The notes: generated by a model from the sequence alone, not told the origin. Positions 10,901 through 21,900 are shown, numbered from the stretch's first letter. The stretch is 64,000 nt of DNA from Rhabditoides inermis (GCA_963966185.1 CAWZYM010000158.1:186001-250000); one strand, 5' to 3'. Made by a program: numbers and translations.

Positions 10901-13900
10901 CACGGGACCTGTCGCCAACCTGCATGAAGTGTCGAGTCGGGGCGCTCCCTTTGATTTTCTATTCGCACGTTCTTTCCATTCGCCTCCCCGTGTCACCCGT
11001 ACGGAGGACGTGCCTCTACAAAAACCCGGCCGTGGTGGGCCATCATAAATCACCAGCGAACCAACAGAAAACCCAATATTATACTCAAACTAGTTTTGAG
11101 AGCAGAAAAATATGTGGAAGACATGTCATCCAAGTACCGTATAACAACGACCATATAGGTAAATCATGTGGAAAATCGAGATGTGTTATCTGTCCAAAAA
11201 TTCGTTTCGATAATCGTGTTACTAGTAATGCTACAGGACGTACGATTTCTACCAACAAAGATGCGACAACATGTTGTTCCACCAAAAATGTGATCTATAT
11301 GATAACCTGCAATCGATGTAAGTTACAGTATGTATGTGAAACCACAACAGCTTTGAAACAACGAATGTCTGCGCATCGCCACAGTTTCAAAAATGGTATG
11401 CTAAATACTTATTTGAGTAAGCACTTCAAACTCTCGGATCATGATCCAGAAGATTTCGCCATAGATATTCTTGATAGTGTGGAAGAAAATCGTGACAAAA
11501 CAACGCTTCATGAAAAAGAACAATTTTGGATTCGAATGATGGTTACTGCATATCCCTTTGGACTCAATGATCAAATAAAAGGATTCGGAAATATCTCGGA
11601 TTTGAGTATTCAAAATTGTAACATTAAAGCGCACCCCTACTTCTCTATGCAAATAAAAAATGTCAGTAGAAAATGCCGAGGTAAAAAGAGAAGGAGTCGT
11701 TCAGCGCAACATAATTCATTATCGATATCAGATATGACTGCGGAAGTTGATAAGAACAGTGGTTTTTCATTGCACAAGTTTTTCAAAAATATTTCACAAA
11801 AGAATACTGAAAAGTTGATTGATTTCATGATAAACAGTTCTGATTTCAATAATTTGAATCATCTCACTCAACTCAAAATATTTGCTGGAACGTGTAAATC
11901 TTTAGTGAAACTAAAAAATGCACAACAAACAATTAGACGCTTTCACAATTTGAAAATTAATTACGATGGAAAATTCCTGGAAAATGTGAATATTGCGAAA
12001 TTAATCAATCGTAGTTTCCGTAGTATCATTACACGAGAACAAATTTATAATGATAAAAATGTGTTGAATACTAAAACACTTTACCAATACGATCTTCCAA
12101 TCTCTTCTGTAATTTGTAACTATAACCGCTTCCTTAAAACATTAACCACAAAACGAATACGTGATATTTTACTAGGCGATTGCATGTGTGATTCAAAGTA
12201 TTCCCAATATAAAGATTCTCACCATGAACATGTGGTCACTGGTAATTTGAATATTATTGAAGACATTAATTTGAGAACAATAATGCTGAAAGGTACAAAG
12301 TTCAGAACACCGAAACCAGTTAACAAAATCGAAAGTCTTCAAACTATTCTAGAACATGTAACCACGCATTTGGATAAACTTCAAAAAACTTATAACATTC
12401 CTTTAAATACTTTTGAAGTTTTTTCGTCACGAGTAAAGATGCACCTAAGCAAACGCTACAATGAAGAATATGAAAAGTTTGATTTTGAGTACATAAACTA
12501 TTCTAAAGAAACCTTATCTCAGCTACAGAGACACTTTGTCATAACACCAGTAGATAAGGCAGAAGGAAACTTCGCGCTGACATGTAACAAACTTTACATT
12601 CAAATCATGAATAAAGAACTAGGTTACGATGCCATAAACAATGTGGTGAACAGTAATAATGAGACGTATTCTTTGTATGAAAAAGAGTCAATAGATTTCT
12701 GAAACAAAATCTTTTAATACAATTGAGGCTGAAAATAAAACATTGCCTAGAATTTATGCCATCCCAAAAATGCATAAAAGCCCAGTAAAATTTCGATTTA
12801 TCACTGGAGCTTTTAATAGTAGTCTCAAACCAATTTCATTAGAATTGCAGTTGATACTATCCCATCTCAAATCACATTTTTCTAATTATTGCAAATTGAT
12901 CAGACAGCGTAACAATACCGAAATATATTGGTCAATCAAAAACAGTCAAGAGGCAATCAATTCCATCAAAAATATCACAAACAAACAAAATAAGGACCTC
13001 TATTGTGCTGATTTTGCTAGTCTGTTCACAAATCTTCCCCATGGAGTTGTCATGCAGAATATGTTCAAACTTGTAGACTTATGCTTCAACAATAGCGGAA
13101 AAAAGTACATTGTTTCCGGTTATAAAAAGGCATATTATTCAAATGATGAGAATAATGCAAAAAGAAATAAATATACACCGGTAGATGTAAAATTCATGAT
13201 TCAATACATTCTTCACAACAGCTTTGCAATTTATGGAGATAAACTTTTCAAGCAGACATCTGGTATCCCTCAGGGAAACAATGCGTCTCCATCGTTGGCA
13301 GACTTAACCCTTTCTTTCATGGAATTCGAATACGTTAAAGCAAATGAAAATGTTTTCAAATGTGGTTTCAAAGCATATAGGTATATGGATGATCTCTTAA
13401 TTGTCCATAATCCTTCAAATGATGCTTTGCAGAGAACAGTTGACAGTGTATACCATAGTTCCCTCACACTAGAACAAACGAACATTGGACCAAATAATGC
13501 AATCTTCTTGGATTTGAATATTTCAAAGGCATATAACCAATTCTCAGTGGAATTATATAACAAAACAGACGATTACAGTTTCGAAGTAGTCAGATATCCG
13601 AGTTACAATTCTAATATAAAGATGTCAGTGGGTTGGAACACAATGAATGGTGAACTCACACGCATATTCAGAACATGCACAGAAACAGCTTCCTTTAAGG
13701 TTAGATGCAAACAGTTAGTGCGCAACTTTCTTAAAAATGAGTATCCGCAGCGTAAAGTAGAATTAGAATTCTGTAAGTTAGTTATGCGGAATAAATCAAT
13801 GATGGTGAAACATAACATTCATAGTGTGTCTGATGTTCTATAACTAATCAAGTAATTCTATCAATTATAGCGCGCCAAACTAGAACTGTCTGCTACTATG

Positions 13901-15647
13901 ACTCTCTCTTATCTCTCACTCATTACCCGCTGACCCACAGTGGCGCATTGTATGCGCCCCGTACTCTTTTCGCACCGATTGCCGCAAGTATCTACTCTTC
14001 CCCGCGCTTCTTCTCTCACAACGGCTCTTCCATATGAGTTCTTTGTTATTTTGATCATTATTTTATAATCTTTACTAACTAGTATATGTTTGTTGTTGTC
14101 CTTGTCTTATGTGTTTGTGTTAACCTCTCATGCGTGGTCATCTCTGATGAGTGCTCCGCCTCGTATGAGACTGTCCGAACAATCCAGTCAGGTGGTAGGA
14201 GCCGAAACTGGGTTGTTCACCATCTCTTTCTTATCACACTTTCACTTTCTCTATGTAATACTATGTGATTATGTTCGTGTTCAATATCATTGAAACCCCG
14301 TTTATACCTGCCGTTTGTATTGCTCACTTTTTGTTTATAATTTCGATTTTTTCCATGTTATCGGTAATAAACCTATCTATCTAAGAACTGACCGTTGAGT
14401 GAACGCGAGCGCTGTGGGATAGGATCCCGACTCGAATGCGTTGGATATGCCAGTGTGGATGAATGGAAAGGCGAGGAGAAGAAGGGAGGGGCGGACACAC
14501 AGACGAGCCGTGTCAACTAAAGTAGACGTCAGACTCAACTTTTGCTGGCAAACGACTCTTGGGAAATACTCAGAACCGCCGCGCACCCTCAGAAAGATCT
14601 CAGAAAGCGCCTCTACCCTTTCATCATGAAGCGGATTTTGAGATATAATCGAGTCAACATGAGCTCACCTAGTTCTGACTTGTAGTCTCCCTTCTTGCTC
14701 TCCTCGTTCTCTTTTTGTGGAGTTCGAATGAGGAGGAAGCATATGTTTCCCAACAGGGACACTCCAGCAGCCACACCATAGATCACTCTGATATAATCAG
14801 TTGATTACGATCTGATAACGTGATCTCACCGCATCCACGACATTCCCACGTCTCGCGAGTCTGCATCTTTGAACGTCACTAGCAGAAAGATGCCTCCAGT
14901 CAAGTGACTGAAGTAATTGTGCTATACAAAATTCATTTTCAGATGTATTTAAATACCAACTTTGTCATGTACATCGCCCACACTATGCTGCTGTTTCTGT
15001 GAATGGTGTTTTCATTCGAATTCAGTGCGAGAAAATAGCCCATAGAAGTCCACAACACTAAAAAAAAACAACAAATACAGGTTCTAATCGATGATACTCA
15101 CATCCTGCGAAGAGGCCTTGAATCGCGTTGCTTGCATAGAGAAAGTATGGGTTGAGGAACTGATACCCGAGCTCACTCACTGTGTACATCACACTCCCAG
15201 CCACTAGGCCCCTGAATACAATGGTATTTGGAATAGTCAATCAGTTAAAAACATTTTACAGCACTCTACAACACCCTTACAAACTTACCATTTGCATCCA
15301 ATGAGTTGAATAATGGGAGGTGAGATGACGTTAGACATGATGAAGGTTCCGTAGACGATAGTTTGTCTAGAAAGCGAGATAGAGAAGTATAACGTAGAAT
15401 GCACGAACACATAGTATCCTGCTTGGGCTGAAATGCGACCGTCTTTCTTGTGATACTCATTCAGGACTGATTCGGATATGAAGGACTTAATGAAACAAAT
15501 GTAACATCATGAAGCACAAAGTGGAAAGCAAATTATACAACAATAACAATAACAAGATTACAAATTGCAAGTTACCTGACAGGTAAACGCAAAAAAGACC
15601 AGAGCGAATCCCAGCCCCAGTTGAAGCACATTCAGTAGCTCGCCCAT
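7927..15647 (-). CDS. UNC-93-like multi-pass membrane protein
   Basis: The ATG at 15647 opens MGELLNVLQLGLGFALVFF, the first membrane segment. Following exons read GYYVLIHSTLYFSISL, PPIIQLIGCKW, GLVAGSVMYTVSELGYQFL, PSLLLLAFPFIHTGISNAFE and SGSYPTALAFTQR. After a 5.5-kb interruption they continue FSSVNKNAMIAYHLLFSGAG, GVLFGVFGSRISRRFGMSAI, ISLAFICSFFLGLSDCALNT and a tail ending ATIKIANIL-stop at 7927. The pattern of about ten membrane segments and the FxxGxSxAFExGxYPT region are typical of the UNC-93/UNC93A family. In C. elegans UNC-93 is associated with a two-pore potassium channel complex in muscle; whether this paralogue shares that role is unknown. Normal introns in the gene are 45-100 nt. 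The one at 8878-14389 is enlarged by nested retroelements, and splicing across it is in frame (phase 2). Confidence 0.8.
8918..10681 (+). CDS. 5'-truncated LINE reverse transcriptase (CR1/Jockey-like)
   Basis: This uninterrupted frame of about 588 residues lacks the AP-endonuclease expected upstream, so the copy is 5'-truncated. Reverse-transcriptase motifs are intact: SNYRPISLTCS, YFDFKKAFDTINH, CGVPQGSCLGPLLFNIFIDN and YALYADDLKIYF (catalytic DD). The C-terminus has the TFAIWNALSRDLI segment usual for CR1/Jockey-type elements. The first in-frame ATG (8900) is host intron sequence, and the element-derived part starts about TIKNVNGNK. The absence of stops over 1.76 kb suggests a recent insertion or an undecayed copy. 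It cannot be autonomous without the endonuclease. Confidence 0.85.
   Translation, partial: TIKNVNGNKSAFYRDVRNKMHPDGGIGAICHDDIFIHNALDKCEIFADYFESVYRDSITPPGADLPKLPHSLDMIDITLLEVHKIISKLDSKYNTSPDGINNVFLKHTATSISVPLTILFAMSMSVREIPSICKEAWVKPLFKKGARESVSNYRPISLTCSIYKVMERICVQQITKYLEKHNLLSKKQFGFRKNRSTNAQLIECHMNWCKHISSGSVIDCIYFDFKKAFDTINHDLLFKKLDAIGIRGNALGWIIEFLKNRKQSVMIGSKRSSPRTVNCGVPQGSCLGPLLFNIFIDNIPDNLPDGVYYALYADDLKIYFPFDFTSTSAKSIFQKAIDIVAAWSASWGLQISTEKTQILHVGKRNPRHTYIVHDSTLKPVDSAKDLGILMSNNLLFRDHFKQIIQQTLYSINDFLRTYKTRNPTLLITAYTTYFRCKLEYCTELWNPTDVASVNLIESIQRYYTRRVCQRIGRSLSYPQRLELFNLQTLENRRFLNDVTYIHKVIHSKTTLDYHGLFAIIPSRTRGSHEFRIVPSFDHTGRTSTFLSRTFAIWNALSRDLISINDPSIFKSQLSTLDLMPPSKLRNL
10924..13843 (+). pseudogene. 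Penelope-like element polyprotein with N-terminal GIY-YIG, frameshifted
   Basis: The first frame (stop at 12702) carries a Cys-rich knuckle (CGKSRCVICP). It then has a GIY-YIG nuclease: VIYMITCNRC, LQYVCETT, the basic LKQRMSAHRH helix and LHEKEQFWIRMM with the acidic residue. It ends with the PLE DKG-type motif TPVDKAEGNFALTC. The second frame (12743-13843) continues the RT: RIYAIPKMHKSPVKF, YCADFASLFTNLPHG, SGIPQGNNASPSLADL and YRYMDDLLIV. The two frames overlap around 12695-12699, so a single small frameshift separates them. GIY-YIG placed before the RT is the permuted order described for Naiad/Chlamys-type PLEs; classical Penelope has it after. The YIG glycine is replaced (YVC), so the nuclease may be inactive. 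The first ATG is at 10924; the open frame reaches upstream to 10864. Confidence 0.75.
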
Positions 15648-16214
15648 CACTCAATCTGCCACTGTTATCAGTGCCTTATCACTAGAACGCTACATCATGA
15701 CATTTTATCAAACTATGATGAGCTATAAATTATGGTCACCAGTATCCGCTTATGAATGTCGAAAAACAGCAACACGAGTTTGTTTGTGTTTCTGTGTACT
15801 ATAAATCATTAGAAATTCCATCAGAGTAAACCGATCAACAATAAACACGCAAAAAAGTGAGCTGTGATTGTTGTGATCTATGTACATTCAACAAATTGAC
15901 TTTTAGTTGAGTATCTAATTTGTTCTAATATAGTAGACACTTCTGCCCTGCGGCAAGATAACACACGGCCACACGGGCCATCGCGTGACATGAGCAAACA
16001 TTTAAAGGGAGTGTACACTCTGAATTTCGAAGTTGAGTTAGCACCGGGATGTGAAAATATGTTGAAAATGACTCAGTTTTGATATCCGGAACCGATATTC
16101 GGTTCCCGTTACTCTGGCTAGCTCTCTTCCCCGGCAGGCGGGCAGAGTACACAGAGAAATCGCGAGAGAGCACGCTGTCGGCAGAGAGCGCAGACATCTA
16201 GCAAATCTGATTGT

Positions 16215-17060
16215 ACTAAAATTTCAGTACAAATTTAGTAAAAAGCGCAGTTTATGTTTTTTTTACTACAGAGGTTCTAATCTAAAAGTTTACTAAAAGT
16301 CGTGATCTTCTTTACTAAAATCGAAGCGCACCAGTTTAGTGAAATTTTAGTAAAATTTTAGTACCGAACTTCAAATGGTATTCATGGTCCCGGCACAAAA
16401 CCATTCAAATTTACCGTACGATGTGATGAAATGCTGTGCGTCGTCGAATTCTACATGCGGCAACCAGCTGGATTCGAGATGAAAGGTAGGATACCTTTCA
16501 TTGTTTGTATGAAATGTTTTTGTATGAAATTTTTTTGTCTTTGTCATTCTCACTACATGTAGTTCATATTCGTATTCAGTTTCACTGTGTAACTGTATGT
16601 TTTCAGTGTGTCTACGCGTCGTGAGCAATATGAGAGGGAAGAAGACAATGATGTGAGGCGAGAGAGCGAGTCGACTTCGGCAACAAGAAACACACTCTAT
16701 GCAGCACAAGAATCCTTCATCAAGAATCAAGACAAGCTAAAAGACTGTGAACATAAACAACTCATGTTCCTCTATTGCATTATGCCAAGTAATAAATATC
16801 ATACCAAACAAATGTGTTTGTGTTTGAATTTGAACATACGTGGCATTAGTATCACTATCTGCAAGAAATAAGTGTTTATTCGACAATCGCACTCGTTACG
16901 GAGCCCAAATTCATTTAGAAAAGTACTAAAATTTTAGTCGGCAAACGCTAAAATTTTAGTAAAGAAAAACTAAAATTTTAGTAAAAAAGTGTGAAATTTC
17001 TTTACTAAAATTGTAGCTATTTTTAGTAACGAAACGCTAAAATTTTAGTAACGCGGACTT
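16215..17060. repeat. Two clusters of ACTAAAATTTTAGT palindromes
   Basis: Palindromic (A)CTAAAATTTTAGT(A) and close variants recur at about 16215-16370 and 16925-17055, with at least five near-perfect palindromes in the right cluster. The roughly 550 bases between them are ordinary sequence. The two clusters may be the repeat-rich ends of one foldback-type element. Confidence 0.6.
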
Positions 17061-17353
17061 TACCGAGATGCACTTACTCCACGGCGACGGAAATTCAAAG
17101 AAAAGTGTCGCTTAAAAATGTTTCTATACAATACTAAGAAAACTATAGTTGCATATACACGCAACATTGTGCGTCACATCATGTATTATCTGTTCACATG
17201 TACTATCTGTAAGAAGAAAAGTACTTGCGTAAAGATAAGTAGTAAGTTTGTCTTGACACAATTCAACAAAAGCGCATGCATAAAAACGTTTACATATCCT
17301 AACACAAACCTGCGCAGAGGGAGTAAACGAATAAAGGAGTAAAGAGAGGGAGT

Positions 17354-17398
<45 letters not shown>

Positions 17399-17624
17399 AA
17401 AAATCAGAGTAAACAGATCAACAATAAAAACTCAAAAAAATGAGTTGTGATTGTTGTGATCAACAATTCGACTTGAGTATCTAATTTGTTCTAATCAAGT
17501 GACTGATGATGATGGCTGAAGATGAGAAAGTAGAAGACACTTTCGCCCTGCGGCAAGAGAACAGACGGGCCATCGCTGATCTAAAACAAATAAACATTTT
17601 CAAACAAATTTCAAAAAAAAAACA

Positions 17625-17745
17625 TTGTGAATATCATTGTAAATGTAAATATCATTGTAAATTTAAAAAAAAACATTATAAATATCATTGTAAATGTAAA
17701 TATCATTGTAACTTTCAATAACAACATTGTAAATATCAGTGTAAA
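17625..17745 (+). repeat. ATCATTGTAAAT tandem array
   Basis: Degenerate 12-base units such as ATCATTGTAAAT are repeated roughly eight times, broken by short poly-A runs. Confidence 0.7.
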
Positions 17746-17825
17746 TAAAGGTGACAACAGCCTAATTATGGTTCTTCACCACCACATTGTTATTATTGAA
17801 CGCGATGTTTCTCACCTGTACTCTG

Positions 17826-18236
17826 TGATATAATACAGGTTAGCACACGTAGTGAGAACTGGAGTGGTGGAATTGAGAAGAAATATCGAATACTCCATCA
17901 AACTGGTAGCGAATTCCGCTGAAACAGTGGCACTTTTTTCAGTTTCGTAAATACCAAGTAGTCTTTTTTTCAATTTTTCGTGACTCATCCGAATGCAACT
18001 TGAACGAAATATTTGTTCAAATGCGTTTTAAAACGAACGTTATAATAAACCAAATCGTATCTCACGAAAAAATCATTTAAAACAACACTAATCGCGAACC
18101 AAACTACCGTTTTCAGCGTTTTTTTAAAACTAATACAAGTTATTCTTTAAACAAAAACATAGCTAGTCCGGTAAGGGGAATAAATGGGAAACACGACTGG
18201 AACGTCAACACCTATAACGAAAGATATGAGAGAGAA

Positions 18237-18293
<57 letters not shown>

Positions 18294-19160
18294 GAGAGAG
18301 ATGAACCTTGAGGAACGTCTTCTGTATGCACTGCGTCCTCTGACTTAGTGCTGTGAACGAGTTGAGATATCTCAGCATTCGCCAGCGACAAAACTGTAAT
18401 AGTTAAAGTGTTTGATACAAATGAATCATAACAAATTAATATCTTAGTGTAGCAAGTGTATTGCATTCACGATATATCACATTTCACAACAATGACAACG
18501 TAGGCGGGCGGGACTGAGTAGTTGATGAGGATGGATGAATAGATAGTAACCTGGCTGAGAATGAAACACCCCACACCTACAGTACCCTCTTCCAGAATAC
18601 TCGCCAGACTGGTGTTCGCTACTAAATCCTTGCAGAATTGCTCCGGTAGACCGTGCGTTGGATAGACTGCCTGTGTTTTTTTTTGTTTATGTAGTTGTCA
18701 GTTTTCATGATAGCTAACCATGAAAAAGAAATGTTATAGAATGAAGAAAACAAAAGCAAACAATTTGTTGTTGATTTCTTTTCCGAACAGTATCATGTAT
18801 CTGAAAAAAGTATTTTGGCTACAAATACAATAACTAATCGAACCTATAGATGAATATGTATAACTGGTAGGATGATAACAATAATGCTCAATGAATGAGA
18901 AATGATCATATGACTCTTTAAATCAAATGCATTTGATAATCCCGTCAAGAATATTACAATACCTGGCTCATAAATGAAGACCTGAAGTACATTGCCGGTC
19001 CTAAGTTCACTAAGACACAGTAGGCTCTACCTGCCCGAATACGTTGCGTGAATCTGAGTGAACAAAAACAAGTGTTTTATATATTCAGATAATTTACCTT
19101 TGCATCGTAAGAACCAAGAAAAACGAAATGATGAAGTCAAAAAAGGCCATCAGAGCCATC
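17826..19160 (-). CDS. Candidate str/srh-like 7TM chemoreceptor (fragmentary model)
   Basis: Minus-strand pieces with splice signals read as a serpentine receptor: MMALMAFFDFIISFFLVLTM, VNLGPAMYFRSSFMSQ, LPEQFCKDLVANTSLASILE followed by GTVGVGCFILSQ, RYLNSFTALSQRTQCIQKTF, VLTFQSCFPFIPLTGLAM, and FLLNSTTPVLTTCANLYYIT ending EYR before a donor. A helix before IC3 ending in QKTFLK, then a Q-rich TM6 and a C-terminal TM7 ending in YR, is the layout of str/srh/sri receptors. I could not join all pieces in one frame, and stops lie between some, so this may be a pseudogene. The intron before the FLK exon contains a (CT)n tract on the coding strand. Confidence 0.3.
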
Positions 19161-19694
19161 ATTTTACTGAAAATAATCATGTATAAACTATTTTTTTTCA
19201 AATCGTATGAACTAAAATGCATCACCTATACGCTCTGTAAGACACTGATGTTTTCGTATAAATAAGTACTAACAGCAGTACAGTTAGAGAACATCCAGTA
19301 ATCATGAGCGGAACAAAATCGCATACTCTACTCACTTGTCGCGCGCAAATAGAATTGAAAGCGCAGATATTGCTTCCACCAAACCCTTTTCAGATAGACA
19401 TACAAAGCTATGTATAATTTGATTTGTCGGATTAAGTTCTTTTTGTTCTCGCATGTTGCGCCAATGCTTAATTAATGAAAGAACCCCGTTTATTGAACAA
19501 AAACTGTGGGTACAAGGGTTGAGCGGAAAATGCACATGAGTAGTAGATTCAAGATTAACACAGTTCTTCGTTTCACCATGCTTGTTTGATCTGCTTAAAA
19601 TACTCGTCCGTTTCGTTGAGATCGGCATCCGCTGGATTCTGAAGGAATGATTCTATATCTCTCATACTCTCTCTCTCCCTCCCTCTCTCTCTCC

Positions 19695-19734
<40 letters not shown>

Positions 19735-20144
19735 GCCCCCCACCTGTCCGCAGTTGTCCCCCCATATTATCTTCTCCCTCCACGCTCCAATAACGAGACA
19801 CAGACAGAGAAGCCAGCGTTGCAGTGAGTACGTCTCAAATGGTGATCATGAGTGAATCGACATGTTTACCGTAGTTTAATTTTTCTATTTTATATTATAT
19901 TGAAGACGCGCACAGGATGAAACCAGAAACGTAACCAACTGTTTGTGCGCAGTGTAGTTTGTAGTTCACCCACCAAATCATAGGCATGCGACAAGTGAGT
20001 GGTGTCGAATCCGAGGGGAATGTTCGTGAACAAGATCGAATAGGCTGAATCAGAACATTAGTAACATTTGAAAACTACATAGTTTAATAAAAGAATATGT
20101 TTAATACGTTTTGTAAAATAAGAAAGAGGGAGAGAAGTAGGGTA

Positions 20145-20184
<40 letters not shown>

Positions 20185-20536
20185 CACTGAGCAGGGCGCA
20201 GATGACTGTTTGACAGCAGAGGGTGGCGAGTGTGGTCGGAATGAGAATGCGGATCACCTTGATATTGTCTCGGATCAGGAATCTAAAAACGACACAGGGA
20301 AACGAACTGTGATACAAAAATTGTATCGCTCATCACCTAGTTATTACAGTTTGCTGTCACTACCTCGCAAAGTGTTTTTTTAACGATTTAACGTGACGAA
20401 GTTGTGTTCGAGGTGTATCATGTTGTCATGACGAGCTGCGTAGAAGGAGCGGTTGAAGCTGTACAGTTAGACGAGCACCTGCAAACAACAATACTCCTGA
20501 ACTGTATTTCGTTATAAACAAGTACTCAGAGACCGA

Positions 20537-21110
20537 CCGCGGCAGCCGCGGCGGAGGTAACCCCTTCCGCGGCAGTCGCGGCGGAACTAAAACGTGCCGC
20601 GGCAGCCGCGGCGGAGGTTTAGATTTTGACAGTTCCGCGCCAAGTTCCGCAGTGAGTAAGGTCGCGGAGGTTGCGTTGTACCCTCCGCGCGCTCATTGCC
20701 GCGGAGGATCCCGCGGAATGTCCGTAAACCCGGCTCAAGTAGCGCGCGGCCACCAATCAAGTCAGAAAGCGCGACGTTCAAAACAGATCCGATAAGATAT
20801 GATCTCAGAGCGCCTATTTGTTAGAGACGTCATAGTCGAATACTATGGATGACGTGCTCACTTTTGGAAGACCGTAGGCTAGAAGTACGCTCAATTTTTT
20901 CAAGTCTCACTCTTATGATTATGTAGCATTCGCTAGGATTTTTTTTACCTCCGCGGGTCCGATCCGCGGAGGTACCCGCGGAAGCAAAATCAGCCGCGGC
21001 AGTCGCGGCGGAAGGTACGGCGGCAGCCGCGGCGGAGTCCGCCGCGGCTGCCGCGGAATGTTCCGCCGCGACTGCCGCGGACCGTTTTACCTCCGCCGCG
21101 GCTGCCGCGG
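20537..21110. repeat. GC-rich foldback element with 30-bp-period ends
   Basis: The 19-mer CCGCGGCAGCCGCGGCGGA (or its C-to-T variant) begins at 20537, 20567 and 20597, exactly 30 bases apart. At the other end it recurs at 20994 and, in variant form, about 21018. Inverted copies follow at 21039, 21062 and 21092, the last two again 30 bases apart. The core between is ordinary AT-balanced DNA. This is the structure of a non-autonomous foldback transposon; it sits in an intron of the broken sre-like gene. Confidence 0.8.
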
Positions 21111-21573
21111 GGTTTATCTCTGGTAAAGCACGCTACACGCATGCGCATCCTACAAAGCACACACTGTTCCTGCCCTTTCACCTGACAGTTTTGCAGTCTG
21201 ATTGATTTTTATGTAAACAGACTCACTATAATCTGCCAGATCGAGAGAATGAGGTTCATGGCAGTTATATGAAGGTCGATCTTCAACGCTGGCAATTATT
21301 TTATTAAGTTATTTTCGGTTTTGTTTTGTTTTGTAAAAGTAATGAAGTAAAATTATTGTTTTGATTGTCAAAATAGATAACACCTGTGTTGAGGACATTG
21401 AGAAGTGTGTTGGTGGACACCTGTAATTGACTACATCTGGCATGCGAAAAGAGGACAAAGGGAGAGAGAGTTATGAAAAGCTACACGGGTGAATAAAAAC
21501 ACATCCGAATAACTCATCAAATGTGTTAAATTTAGACCGATTCTACATATTATTGTCTATATCACTTGATATA

Positions 21574-21900
21574 GGCCGGGTTGGCCAAGTGGATAGCGTC
21601 ACAGCTTGCTAAGTAAACGGTCGCTGGTTCGATTCCGAACGGTCGCTGGTTCGATAACTACGGTAAACATGTCACTCTCTGAGAGCCCTACCATCGGCGG
21701 CGGCAGTCTTTCAAGATCTTCCACCACGCCTCGCATCCGGAACTGGTCACATGTTCACGTCCATCTACCATGAACAGTCAGGACTCGCGCCGCACTGTTC
21801 CAGCCAAGGAGCCCCAATACCCCACTGTAGGATTGTGTGTGCTTCCAGATAACCCATCATGCTACCATTGTATGTACATGTCGGAATCAGGCTGATAAAC
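21574..21900 (+). mobile_element. tRNA-derived SINE (tRNA-Ser-like head)
   Basis: A pol III A box (TGGCCAAGTGG, 21582-21592) and B box (GGTTCGATTCC, 21626-21636) lie at tRNA spacing. TTGCTAA between them looks like an anticodon loop with GCT. The head is degenerate, since stems do not pair fully, and is followed by about 250 bases of unrelated body. CGGTCGCTGGTTCGAT is duplicated at once after the B box. A SINE is more likely than a working tRNA. Confidence 0.55.

Larger units (their letters stand above)
8916..14383 (+). mobile_element. LINE with nested Penelope-like element inserted in an intron
   Basis: A composite insertion in the UNC-93-like gene, in antisense orientation to it. The bases AGAAC occur at 8911-8915 and again at 14384-14388 and fit a 5-bp target duplication. 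The 3' end is AATAAACCTATCTATCTA, a LINE-type tail. Removing the insert and one AGAAC leaves a 44-nt GT-AG intron, like others in the gene. The 5' part is a truncated LINE ORF. A GIY-YIG/RT element occupies about 10.9-13.85 kb, and 13.86-14.38 kb is probably the displaced LINE 3'UTR. The exact PLE boundaries are not visible to me. Confidence 0.8.
15648..17800. other. Repeat-rich intergenic region, no convincing gene
   Basis: Contains two related segments in direct orientation (about 15825-15995 and 17405-17595), two clusters of the ACTAAAATTTTAGT palindrome, one arm of foldback Y (17215-17320) with a (GA)n tail, and an ATCATTGTAAAT-type tandem array. A short open frame at 17506-17720 runs partly through the tandem array and is not credible as a gene. 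Confidence 0.6.

Noticed and set aside
14143..14210. Hammerhead-ribozyme-like signature (CTGATGAG ... CCGAAAC with pairing GCTCC/GGAGC)
   Set aside because: The candidate cleavage strand (CCAGTC) lies between the two core blocks, an order not allowed by any hammerhead topology. The segment also belongs to the presumed LINE 3'UTR rather than the PLE.
17506..17721. Small + strand gene starting MMMAEDEKVEDTF
   Set aside because: It passes into a simple tandem repeat (HCKCKYHC) and its sister duplicate at 15.9 kb is not open in this frame.
21574..21650. Functional tRNA-Ser gene
   Set aside because: A and B boxes are good, but acceptor and anticodon stems do not pair, and a long non-tRNA body follows.
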